A stretch of 41,219 bases of DNA from Anaerolineae bacterium (GTDB lineage Bacteria > Chloroflexota > Anaerolineae > JAAYZQ01), in NCBI GenBank assembly GCA_023544525.1, contig JAMJFU010000009.1:1-41219 (forward strand), given 5' to 3'. The position numbers and the translations under genes are program-made. A model generated the notes under the pieces. It did not search any database and was not told the origin of the DNA. It saw only the letters and a program-made list of their open reading frames with translations. Each line of letters opens with the position of its first letter. Position 1 is the first letter of the stretch. Positions 34,370 through 41,219 of the stretch are shown here, piece after piece.

Positions 34370-35905
34370 TTGTCTGTGCTCAGTGTGATCTATATGGCAG
34401 CAGCGCTCCTGGTGGCTGTGTACGGAGGCAATGCCCTGTTGCTTTCCGTGCTCTACCTGCGCCGGCGCGGAAAAGGCCCAGTGGAGCCGTCGCTGGTCGA
34501 TTGGCCACGGGTCACTGTGCAACTGCCTATCTATAACGAGATGTACGTGATCAAGCGGCTGGTCCGTGCTGTGGCTCAGCTAGAATATCCGCGGGACAGG
34601 CTCCAGATCCAGGTCCTCGATGATTCCACCGACGAGAGCACCTGGCTGGCGCGCGCCCTGGTCGATCACTACCGGCAACAGGGATTGGACATCGTGCTCG
34701 TCCATCGTCGAGAGCGGCAGGGGTTCAAGGCGGGAGCCCTGGCAAATGGTATGACGACGGCCAGGGGGGAGTTCATCGCCATCCTGGACGCAGATTTCGT
34801 CCCGGCGCCCGATTTCTTGAAGCGAACGGTCGCCCATTTGGTGGCTGATCCGCGCCTGGGTTTTGTCCAAACACGCTGGAGCTACCTGAACGCGGACTAT
34901 TCGTCGCTGACGCTGGCCCAGACCATCGCCCTGGACGGCCACTTTGTGGTGGAGCACCTGGCCCGGAATCGCAATGGGCTGCTGATGAACTTTAATGGCA
35001 CGGCTGGCGTGTGGCGCACAGAGGCCATCAAAGACGCAGGTGGCTGGCAGAGCGATACGCTGACCGAGGATGTGGACCTGAGCTTCCGCGCCCAACTGGC
35101 CGGCTGGCAGGCCCGCTATCTGCCCGAGGTCGAGGCACCGGCTGAACTGCCCCCGCAGATGGCTGCCTTCAAGCGCCAGCAGGCGCGGTGGGCCACCGGT
35201 GCAGCCCAGTGCCTGGTCAAGCTGGCAGGTCCCCTACTGCGCGGTGAGTCTGCGGCCCGGTCCGAGGGAGGGCAAACCCAGCGGGCCGTGCCCAGCCTTT
35301 CGTGGCCCGTACGCCTGGAGGGCCTGCTGCACCTGAGTGTGTGGATAGCGCACCCCATGTCGCTGGTATTGCTCTTATTGCTCGTCCCCATGCTCCTGGG
35401 CCAGATCCCCGTGACTCTAAACCTGACCATGTTCTGGCTCATGGCTCTGGGGCCGATCTTTGCCTATGCCCTGTCCCAGCGGCACCTCCATGCGGATTGG
35501 AAGCGGCGCATGATCGCTTCGATGCCGGTTCTGGCCCTCATCGGCACCGGACTGGCTCTGTCGAACACTGTAGCCATTGCCCGCGGCCTGCTTGCCCGTA
35601 ACCGGACCTTCCAGAGGACGCCCAAATTCCACATCGAAGGCCGGGGCGACCGGTGGGCGGGCAATCGTTACGCCCTCTCCTTTGAGTGGACCGTCGTCGG
35701 CGAGCTACTCCTGGCGCTCTATGCCCTGGGCGCCGTGGTGGTTGCTGTGGTTGCCGGCAATTACTTTGCCGTGCCTTTCCTTTTGCTGTACGTGGGCGGA
35801 TATGGCTACGTCGGGCTGTATGGCTTGCGGGATGCCTGGGCGGGCAAGCAGGCGCGCCCGCGGGTGCGCCAGAAGCCGATGGCGGCCGATTCGCAGGCCA
35901 AATGA
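34370..35905 (+). CDS. Membrane glycosyltransferase, GT2 cellulose/mannan-synthase-like
   Basis: 511 residues from TTG 34370 (GGAGG 5 nt upstream; GTG 34376 also possible; an in-frame TTG at 34349 is too close to the transcription start). N-terminal membrane helix (IYMAAALLVAVYGGNALLLSVLYL), cytoplasmic GT-A domain with processive GT2 motifs: VTVQLPIYNE, VLDDSTDEST, LDADFVPAPDF, TEDVDLSF and QQARW (D, DxD, TED, QxxRW), then four to five helices (LVLLLLLVPMLLG, MPVLALIGTGLALS). Nearest in character to CslA-type beta-mannan/glucan synthases. Product unknown; it could build an exopolysaccharide. Single-gene unit. Confidence 0.9.
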   Translation: MSVLSVIYMAAALLVAVYGGNALLLSVLYLRRRGKGPVEPSLVDWPRVTVQLPIYNEMYVIKRLVRAVAQLEYPRDRLQIQVLDDSTDESTWLARALVDHYRQQGLDIVLVHRRERQGFKAGALANGMTTARGEFIAILDADFVPAPDFLKRTVAHLVADPRLGFVQTRWSYLNADYSSLTLAQTIALDGHFVVEHLARNRNGLLMNFNGTAGVWRTEAIKDAGGWQSDTLTEDVDLSFRAQLAGWQARYLPEVEAPAELPPQMAAFKRQQARWATGAAQCLVKLAGPLLRGESAARSEGGQTQRAVPSLSWPVRLEGLLHLSVWIAHPMSLVLLLLLVPMLLGQIPVTLNLTMFWLMALGPIFAYALSQRHLHADWKRRMIASMPVLALIGTGLALSNTVAIARGLLARNRTFQRTPKFHIEGRGDRWAGNRYALSFEWTVVGELLLALYALGAVVVAVVAGNYFAVPFLLLYVGGYGYVGLYGLRDAWAGKQARPRVRQKPMAADSQAK

Positions 35906-35954
35906 AGGGTTTCTCGTCATCGACCCCCTGTTGAGCGCCCGGCGGGACATCTTT

Positions 35955-35983
35955 TTCACGGCCCATCCACTTTGTGGTATAAT
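35955..35983 (+). promoter_or_regulatory. Promoter of phosphatase/DUF3090/SCO1664 operon
   Basis: TTCACG (35955-35960), 17 bp, TATAAT (35978-35983) with extended TGG. Start near 35990, right before the Shine-Dalgarno. Confidence 0.75.
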
Positions 35984-35998
35984 AGCTCCGGAGATTAC

Positions 35999-36658
35999 AT
36001 GACACCAATGATGAATTTAATCCTGATCCGCCACGCGCTGAACGATTGGGTGGGCGAGAAGCTGGCGGGTTGGACGCCTGCTGTCCATCTGAATGAGGAA
36101 GGTCGTGCCCAGGCGGTTACTCTGGCACAGCGGCTAGCCGGCGTGCCGCTGGCTGCAATCTATAGCAGCCCGCTAGAACGCGCCGTGGAGACAGGGCAGC
36201 CGTTGGCTGATGCCCATGGACTGGAGCTCCGATTACGCGAGGGCCTGGGTGAGACCCGCTTTGGTGAGTGGACGGGGCGCAGCCTGGAAGAGTTAAAGAA
36301 AGAGGAGTTGTGGCCGGTAGTCCAGGTGTACCCTGGCGGGGCCCGGTTTCCGGGGGGCGAGTCTCTGCGCGAGGTGCAAGCGCGCCTGGTTGCAGAACTG
36401 GACAGCATTCGCGATGCCCATCCGGATCAGACAGTGGCGGTCGTGTCTCACTCGGATCCCATCAAATTGGCGGTGGCCCATTACCTCGGCTTGCCCTTGG
36501 ATCTCTTTCAGCGGCTGAGCATCAGCCCTGCCTCTATAACTGTGTTCGCCTTTGCACGCTTTGGTCCGCGCCTGGTGGTGATGAACCACATAGACCCCTT
36601 GCCTTCCTTCAAAATTGAGGAGGAAAAGGAGGCGCCAGAGGAGCAGGAGGAGCAGTAA
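35999..36658 (+). CDS. Histidine phosphatase, MSMEG_4193-type
   Basis: 219 residues from ATG 35999 (GGAG 5 nt upstream). Phosphoglycerate-mutase fold: catalytic His in LILIRHALNDW (RHA, not the usual RHG), Arg in SPLERAVETG, GETRFGEWTG with the acid, and the second His in VAVVSHSDPIK. The N-terminal core and its position before DUF3090 and SCO1664 genes match the MSMEG_4193 subgroup of actinobacteria. The C-terminus is a 17-residue Glu-rich tail (EEEKEAPEEQEEQ). Substrate unknown. Confidence 0.92.
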   Translation: MTPMMNLILIRHALNDWVGEKLAGWTPAVHLNEEGRAQAVTLAQRLAGVPLAAIYSSPLERAVETGQPLADAHGLELRLREGLGETRFGEWTGRSLEELKKEELWPVVQVYPGGARFPGGESLREVQARLVAELDSIRDAHPDQTVAVVSHSDPIKLAVAHYLGLPLDLFQRLSISPASITVFAFARFGPRLVVMNHIDPLPSFKIEEEKEAPEEQEEQ

Positions 36659-36660
36659 CC

Positions 36661-37185
36661 ATGCCCTACCAGGTCATCGAGTTAAAGCCAGTAGACCGGA
36701 TCACCGCGGATGCCATCGGCGAGCCCGGTAGCCGCGTGTTCTACCTCCAGGGGCGCAAGGGGAACCGCTTGGTCACGCTCATCTGCGAAAAAGAACACGT
36801 GGCAGGCCTGGCGGCAGCCATCGACCAGGTCTTGCTGTCCCTGGCAGATGGTGATGCCGGCGCGGTGGTGGCACCGGATCCTGTGATCGAGGGGGGCATG
36901 GACCTGGAATATCCGCTGGATCCCGTCTTCCGTGTTGGGGAGGTGAACCTCGGATATGACCAGGTGAGCGAGACTCTGGTCATCATCGCCTACGAACTGC
37001 TGCCCGAGGATGAGGATGCGCCGCCCTCTGTCGTCCGTTTCTGGGCAAGTCCAGCCCAGATGCGCGCGTTTAGCATGCATGGCCAGGAGGTCGTAGCCGC
37101 CGGGCGACCGATCTGTGCCATGTGTGGAGAACCGATCGACCCGGAGGGGCACTTCTGTCCACGCAGGAACGGCCATCGGCAGTGA
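36661..37185 (+). CDS. DUF3090 family protein
   Basis: 174 residues; ATG two nt after the phosphatase stop, with GAGGAG upstream. Matches the DUF3090 pattern: GSRVFYLQGRKGNRLVTLICEK, FRVGEVNLGYDQVSETLVI, VVRFWASPAQMRAFSMHG, and a C-terminal Cys motif CAMCGEPIDPEGHFCPR (about 151-167), a likely partial zinc knuckle. This uncharacterised family accompanies the MSMEG_4193 phosphatase and SCO1664 protein in actinobacteria and Chloroflexi. The gene overlaps the next by GTGA. Confidence 0.93.
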   Translation: MPYQVIELKPVDRITADAIGEPGSRVFYLQGRKGNRLVTLICEKEHVAGLAAAIDQVLLSLADGDAGAVVAPDPVIEGGMDLEYPLDPVFRVGEVNLGYDQVSETLVIIAYELLPEDEDAPPSVVRFWASPAQMRAFSMHGQEVVAAGRPICAMCGEPIDPEGHFCPRRNGHRQ

Positions 37186-37931
37186 ATGATGACCAAGACC
37201 AGGCCTTCGCGCCAACGCTGGAGCGTATCCTGCGCCTCCTTTCAGAGGGGGAGATCGAGATTGAGGGCCTGATCCCTTGGAGCTCCAATGCAACCCTCCT
37301 GGTGACCGTCCACGACGACGAGTTCTCCACCCTGGCTGTCTACAAGCCACAGCGCGGCGAGCGTCCGCTGTGGGATTTTCCCTTCGGCTCCCTGGGCATG
37401 CGCGAGGTGGCAGCCTATCTTATATCTGAGGCGTTGGGATGGAGACTTGTCCCTCCAACCATATTGCGCCAGGGTCCCCGGGGATTGGGTTCGGTGCAGC
37501 TTTTTGTCCACGCGCCGGAGGAGGCCCATTTCTTTGCCATCCAGGAGGAGGCTGGCTACCGTGAGGATCTGCAGCGGCTGGCAACCTTTGACGCTGTCGT
37601 GAACAACGCCGACCGCAAGGCTGGACACTGCCTCGTCGACCAGGAAGGGCAGCTGTGGGCGATTGACAACTCGCTGACCTTCCATCTGGAACCAAAGCTG
37701 CGGACTGTCATATGGGATTTTGCCGGCCAACCGCTGCCGGAACAGATTTTGGCCGACCTGCGGCGTTTGCAGGGGGCCCTGGGCGACGGCACTTCCCTGT
37801 CCAGGGCTCTAGAGCAGCTCTTGAGCAAAGGGGAGTTGGCTGCGCTGCGCCGCCGGCTGGAGGGGCTCATCCGTGCGGAGTGTTTCCCCGAGCCGGGGCC
37901 CGGTCGCTCTGTCCCCTGGCCCCTGATCTGA
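37182..37931 (+). CDS. SCO1664-family kinase-like protein
   Basis: 249 residues from GTG 37182, overlapping the DUF3090 stop as GTGA. Resembles PI3/PI4-kinase and HipA folds: YKPQRGERPLWDFP (ATP lysine region), GSVQLFVHA hinge, FDAVVNNADRKAGHCLV (catalytic Asp loop) and AIDNSLTFH (metal-binding Asp). These look intact, so a phosphotransfer activity is possible. With the co-translated phosphatase it may form an opposing writer/eraser pair. Target is not known. An upstream frame start at 37122 lies inside DUF3090. Confidence 0.92.
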   Translation: MNDDQDQAFAPTLERILRLLSEGEIEIEGLIPWSSNATLLVTVHDDEFSTLAVYKPQRGERPLWDFPFGSLGMREVAAYLISEALGWRLVPPTILRQGPRGLGSVQLFVHAPEEAHFFAIQEEAGYREDLQRLATFDAVVNNADRKAGHCLVDQEGQLWAIDNSLTFHLEPKLRTVIWDFAGQPLPEQILADLRRLQGALGDGTSLSRALEQLLSKGELAALRRRLEGLIRAECFPEPGPGRSVPWPLI

Positions 37932-37998
37932 GTCGTGGCCTCGGAGTTATGCGCCAAGAGCCGCTGGGCCACGCGGGGCCCACATGGGAAGGGTTTGT

Positions 37999-39333
37999 AT
38001 GAGCGAGAACGTTGTTCGCGACCTGGGAGATGGTCTCGCCCTCCGGCGGGCGACGGTGAGGGACACTGAGGGCCTGGTCGCGTTCCATGCCGATATACAT
38101 CGCGATCCCGGCATGGAAGAGCCAGAGCAGTACGTCGCCGCCTGGGTGCGCGACCTGATGGAGCGCCCTCACCCCACGTTTCAGCCCAGCGACTTTACGA
38201 TTGTCGAGCACAGTGCGACTGGCGAAATCGTTTCGTCCTTGTGCCTGATCTCCCAGACCTGGGCTTACGAGGGCATTGAGTTCGGCGTAGGCCGGCCAGA
38301 GCTGGTTGGCACCCGGCCCGATTACCGACGGAGAGGGCTGGTGCGCGCCCAGATGGAGCTCATCCACCAGTGGAGCGCGGAGCGCGGCGAGAGGCTACAG
38401 GCCATCACAGGCATCCCCTACTATTACCGCCAGTTTGGCTACGAAATGACAATGACCCTCGGCGGAGGACGGGGCGGCTCTGGCAGCTCTGTGCCCAAGC
38501 TGAAGGAGGGTGAGGCCGAGCCATACCGCCTGCGGCTGGCGAAAGAGGAGGACCTGGGTCTCATCGCCCAGGTCTATCGGGAGGGAGCAGCCCGTTGGCC
38601 GGTGGTGTGCGTGCGCGACGCAGCGCTATGGCGCCATGAGCTCAACGGTATGAGTGATAAGAACGTCAACCGCCGGGACCTGTGCATCATCGAGACGGCC
38701 GAGGGAGAGCCGGTGGGCTTTGTCAACCGCAGCCCCAGGCTGTGGCGGGGGCGGGTCGGGATAGGGGCATACGAACTCACGCCGGGTGTTTCCTGGCTCG
38801 ATGTCACCCCGTCAGTCATGCGCCACCTGTGGTCACACGGCGAAGCTTTGGCGGCCGGGGATCCAGAGCAGACGATGGAGACCTTTGGTTTCTGGCTGGG
38901 GACCGAGCATCCCGCCTTGGAGTTGTTCAAACGACGCTTGCCCCAGATCTTGAAACCGTACGCCTGGTATCTTAGGGTCCCCGATCTCGCTGGCTTCCTG
39001 CAGCTTGTCAGCCCGGCCCTGGAAGAGCGGCTGGCAGCGTCACTGCTCAGCGGCCATACAGGCGAGCTCAAAATCAGCTTCTACCAGGGGGGCCTGTGGC
39101 TGCGCTTTGAGGCGGGGCGCGTGACGGGGGTCGAGCCGTGGCAGCCCACCCGTGAGGCGGAAGGCGAGGCGGGTTTTCCAGGCTTGACCTTCCTGCAGTT
39201 GGTCTTTGGCTACCGGACGGTGCAAGAGCTGCAGGATGCCTTTCCCGATTGCTGGACGGCAAACGATGGCGCACAGGTGCTGTTGGACGTTCTCTTTCCC
39301 CAGCAAGCCTCCGATGTCTGGCCGATCTCCTGA
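37999..39333 (+). CDS. Eis-like GNAT acetyltransferase with SCP2 domain
   Basis: 444 residues from ATG 37999 (GAAGGG 5 nt upstream). Domain order as in Eis: N-terminal GNAT (LALRRATVRDTEGLVAFH; acetyl-CoA loop TRPDYRRRGLVRAQM at about 105-119), second GNAT-like region (YRLRLAKEEDLGLIAQVY, about 170-330), and C-terminal SCP2-like sterol-carrier domain (ISFYQGGLWLRFEAGRVTGVEP). Eis enzymes acetylate aminoglycosides or protein lysines; substrate here unknown. It follows the SCO1664 gene after 67 nt and could share its transcript. Confidence 0.9.
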   Translation: MSENVVRDLGDGLALRRATVRDTEGLVAFHADIHRDPGMEEPEQYVAAWVRDLMERPHPTFQPSDFTIVEHSATGEIVSSLCLISQTWAYEGIEFGVGRPELVGTRPDYRRRGLVRAQMELIHQWSAERGERLQAITGIPYYYRQFGYEMTMTLGGGRGGSGSSVPKLKEGEAEPYRLRLAKEEDLGLIAQVYREGAARWPVVCVRDAALWRHELNGMSDKNVNRRDLCIIETAEGEPVGFVNRSPRLWRGRVGIGAYELTPGVSWLDVTPSVMRHLWSHGEALAAGDPEQTMETFGFWLGTEHPALELFKRRLPQILKPYAWYLRVPDLAGFLQLVSPALEERLAASLLSGHTGELKISFYQGGLWLRFEAGRVTGVEPWQPTREAEGEAGFPGLTFLQLVFGYRTVQELQDAFPDCWTANDGAQVLLDVLFPQQASDVWPIS

Positions 39334-39365
39334 GTGTGCTGCCGGGGAGATCCAGGCCCCGACGG

Positions 39366-39394
39366 TTGCATCGCCGGGGTGGGCTTGGTATAAT
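39366..39394 (+). promoter_or_regulatory. Promoter of pepF-like gene (extended -10)
   Basis: TTGCAT (39366-39371), 17 bp, TATAAT (39389-39394) with TGG; gives a leader of about 85 nt. Confidence 0.78.
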
Positions 39395-39485
39395 GATTCG
39401 GGCTTCTGCAACGCAGCAAGATGGTGGGCGGCAGTGACGGAAGCTTTTCCAAGGACGGTCTACTCCATGCCAGAAAAGGATAACC

Positions 39486-41219
39486 ATGAACAACCTGTCA
39501 TATGAGCAAACCCGGTGGTCCCTGGACGATCTGCTGCCAGACACCGAAGGCCCAGAACTGGAACGGGTAATGGAGGAACTGGAAGGTGCGGTGGTGGAAC
39601 TGGAAGCCGGCCGCGACCAGCTCTCGCCAGACCTGGCCGAGGACGAGTTCCGGCGGCTTATGGCCTTGGTCGAAAGAATCACCGCGCTCTCGAGCCGGCT
39701 GGAGGCCTATGGCTACCTGTGGTATACAGAGGATACCCAGGACGAGGATGCCCTCGCCTTTCGGGGGCGAATGGACCGGGTCTTGACCGATGTACGAAAC
39801 CGGACGCTGTTCTTCAGCCTCTGGTGGAAGGGGCTGGAGGACGAACCGGCTGAGCGATTGCTGGCTCTCAGTGGCGACAATCGATACTACCTCGAGTCAT
39901 TGCGGCGCTTCAAGCCCCACACACTGTCAGAGCCGGAGGAACAGATCATCAATCTCAAGGACATCAACGGTGTCCACGGCCTGGTCACAGTGTACGAGAT
40001 GATCACCAACGCCTTCACCTTTGAGGTCGAGCTCGACGGTGAACTGAAGAAGCTGAACCGGTCTGAGCTGATGGTCTACGCCCGCGATCCCCGGCCTGAA
40101 GTCCGGGCCGCGATCTACCAGGAGCTGTACCGGGTGTACGAAGAGGAAAGGGGGGTCCTGGGGCAGATCTACCAGTATGTCGTGCGTGACTGGGCCAGTG
40201 AGAACCTCCAGCTGCGCCAGCACGCGTCGCCCATTTCGGTCCAGAACCTGGCCAATGACCTGCCTGATGCCGTGGTCGATACGTTGCTGGAGGTCTGCCG
40301 CGAGAACGCGACCGTGTTCCAGCGTTACTTCCGGCTGAAGGCGGGCTGGTTGGGCCTGGAAAAGCTACGCCGCTACGACATCTATGCGCCGTTGAGCGCC
40401 TCGGACAAGCGATATGCCTATGATGAGGCGGCAACGATGGTCTTGGAAAGCATGCGACGTTTCTCACCGGTACTCGCCGGGCACGCTCAACGGGTCTTTG
40501 AAGACAACCACATCGATTCCGAGATCCGGCCGCGCAAGGACAGCGGTGCTTTCTGCTACGGCCCGCTGCCCGGCCTTACGCCGTGGGTATTGCTCAACTA
40601 CACCGGCCAGATCAGCGAGGTGTCGACGATGGCCCATGAATTGGGGCATGCCATCCACTCCCTCATGGCAGCCGAGCACTCGCCCCTGACCTTCCACTCG
40701 TCTCTGCCGCTGGCCGAGACGGCGTCGGTCTTTTCGGAGATATTACTCCTGGAGCGTTTGCTGGCGGAGGAAGCCGACCCGGCTGTGCGGCGGGATCTAT
40801 TGGCTCGTTTCGTGGACGATGCCTATGCGACGGTCATGCGCCAGGCCTTTTTTGTCCTATTCGAGCGGGAGGCTCACGAACTGGTACCGGAGGGCCGGAC
40901 CACTGGCTATCTGGCCCAGCGCTACCTGGAGAACCTACACGCGCAGTTTGGCGGCGCCCTGGAGGTGAGTGACGAGTTCGGCTGGGAATGGCTGTCGATC
41001 CCGCATATATACCACACGCCGTTCTATTGTTACGCCTACAGCTTTGGCCAGCTCTTGGTCCTGGCACTCTACCGCCGCTACCAGGAGATGGGTGAAGCCT
41101 TTGTGCCCCAATATCTCAGGATCCTGAGCTACGGGGGCTCCGAAGCCCCGGCAGAGATCCTGGCCGAGGCAGGCATTGACGTCGCGTCGGCCGAGTTCTG
41201 GCAGGGGGGTTTTGATGTC
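39486..41219 (+). CDS. pepF: Oligoendopeptidase F, M3 family (C-terminus cut by window edge)
   Basis: 578 residues up to the window edge, probably missing only the last 10-20 of a protein of about 600. ATG 39486 has AAGGA 6 nt upstream. Metal site: HELGH at 384-388 with a third ligand Glu in LAETASVFSEILLLE. M3B signatures include RWSLDDLLP at the N-terminus, FCYGPLPGLTPWVLLNYTG, and IPHIYHTPFYCYAYSFGQLL near the C-terminus, where His and Tyr bind substrate. A cytoplasmic zinc peptidase that degrades oligopeptides. Complete reading frame with no oddities. Confidence 0.96.
   Translation, partial: MNNLSYEQTRWSLDDLLPDTEGPELERVMEELEGAVVELEAGRDQLSPDLAEDEFRRLMALVERITALSSRLEAYGYLWYTEDTQDEDALAFRGRMDRVLTDVRNRTLFFSLWWKGLEDEPAERLLALSGDNRYYLESLRRFKPHTLSEPEEQIINLKDINGVHGLVTVYEMITNAFTFEVELDGELKKLNRSELMVYARDPRPEVRAAIYQELYRVYEEERGVLGQIYQYVVRDWASENLQLRQHASPISVQNLANDLPDAVVDTLLEVCRENATVFQRYFRLKAGWLGLEKLRRYDIYAPLSASDKRYAYDEAATMVLESMRRFSPVLAGHAQRVFEDNHIDSEIRPRKDSGAFCYGPLPGLTPWVLLNYTGQISEVSTMAHELGHAIHSLMAAEHSPLTFHSSLPLAETASVFSEILLLERLLAEEADPAVRRDLLARFVDDAYATVMRQAFFVLFEREAHELVPEGRTTGYLAQRYLENLHAQFGGALEVSDEFGWEWLSIPHIYHTPFYCYAYSFGQLLVLALYRRYQEMGEAFVPQYLRILSYGGSEAPAEILAEAGIDVASAEFWQGGFDV

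Overview
The window is a G+C-rich bacterial chromosome segment dominated by housekeeping genes. Several features point to Chloroflexota, probably an Anaerolineae-like lineage. They include the phosphatase (MSMEG_4193-type) / DUF3090 / SCO1664 trio, which I know mainly from Actinobacteria and Chloroflexi, next to an S21 gene (not typical of Actinobacteria), a COX24-like mini ribosomal protein, a CdnL/CarD gene, and large insertions in both RNA polymerase subunits. The phylum call is inference. I see no prophage, insertion sequence, CRISPR array, tRNA or rRNA.

Layout: 1-490 is the edge of a leftward beta-propeller peptidase-like gene. At 820-4190 a rightward run holds an autoregulated-looking PadR regulator, rpsU (probable CTG start), rpmI, a 31-codon bS22-like gene, CarD, a metallo-beta-lactamase-fold protein and a zinc-ribbon/cold-shock protein, ending in a clear terminator. 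At 4305-8532 a leftward operon encodes CutA, a zinc-ribbon pseudokinase and a MurF-alanine racemase fusion, the last two translationally coupled. At 8642-10427 a leftward operon encodes RadC, a HAD-IB phosphatase and two tiny overlapping proteins. A rightward double zinc-ribbon membrane protein follows, then rpoB with a strong promoter and a structured leader, then an N-acetylmuramoyl-L-alanine amidase.

At 16955-24934 everything is leftward: a cysteine desulfurase-SelD fusion coupled to an unknown multi-pass membrane protein, a cupin-like protein coupled to a 2-hydroxyacyl-CoA dehydratase activase, and an ABC-2 exporter. At 25071-32846 genes run rightward: ftsY, prfB with its programmed +1 frameshift, a catalytically degenerate tyrosine recombinase, and rpoC, closed by a bidirectional terminator. 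rpoB and rpoC are about 12.4 kb apart instead of forming one operon. The right end holds a leftward YgeY-type selenium-linked hydrolase, then rightward a membrane glycosyltransferase, the phosphatase/DUF3090/SCO1664 trio, an Eis-like acetyltransferase and a partial oligoendopeptidase F.

Themes: transcription and translation core (rpoB, rpoC, CarD, S21, L35, bS22, RF2, FtsY), cell wall (MurF-Alr, amidase, pseudokinase), and selenium (NifS-SelD, YgeY). Fifteen sigma-A-type promoters can be read directly; 14 have a 17-bp spacer and many carry an extended -10 'TGG' motif. The best candidates for undescribed biology are the pseudokinase/MurF-Alr operon, the membrane protein coupled to NifS-SelD, the phosphatase/DUF3090/kinase-like trio, and the degenerate recombinase between prfB and rpoC.
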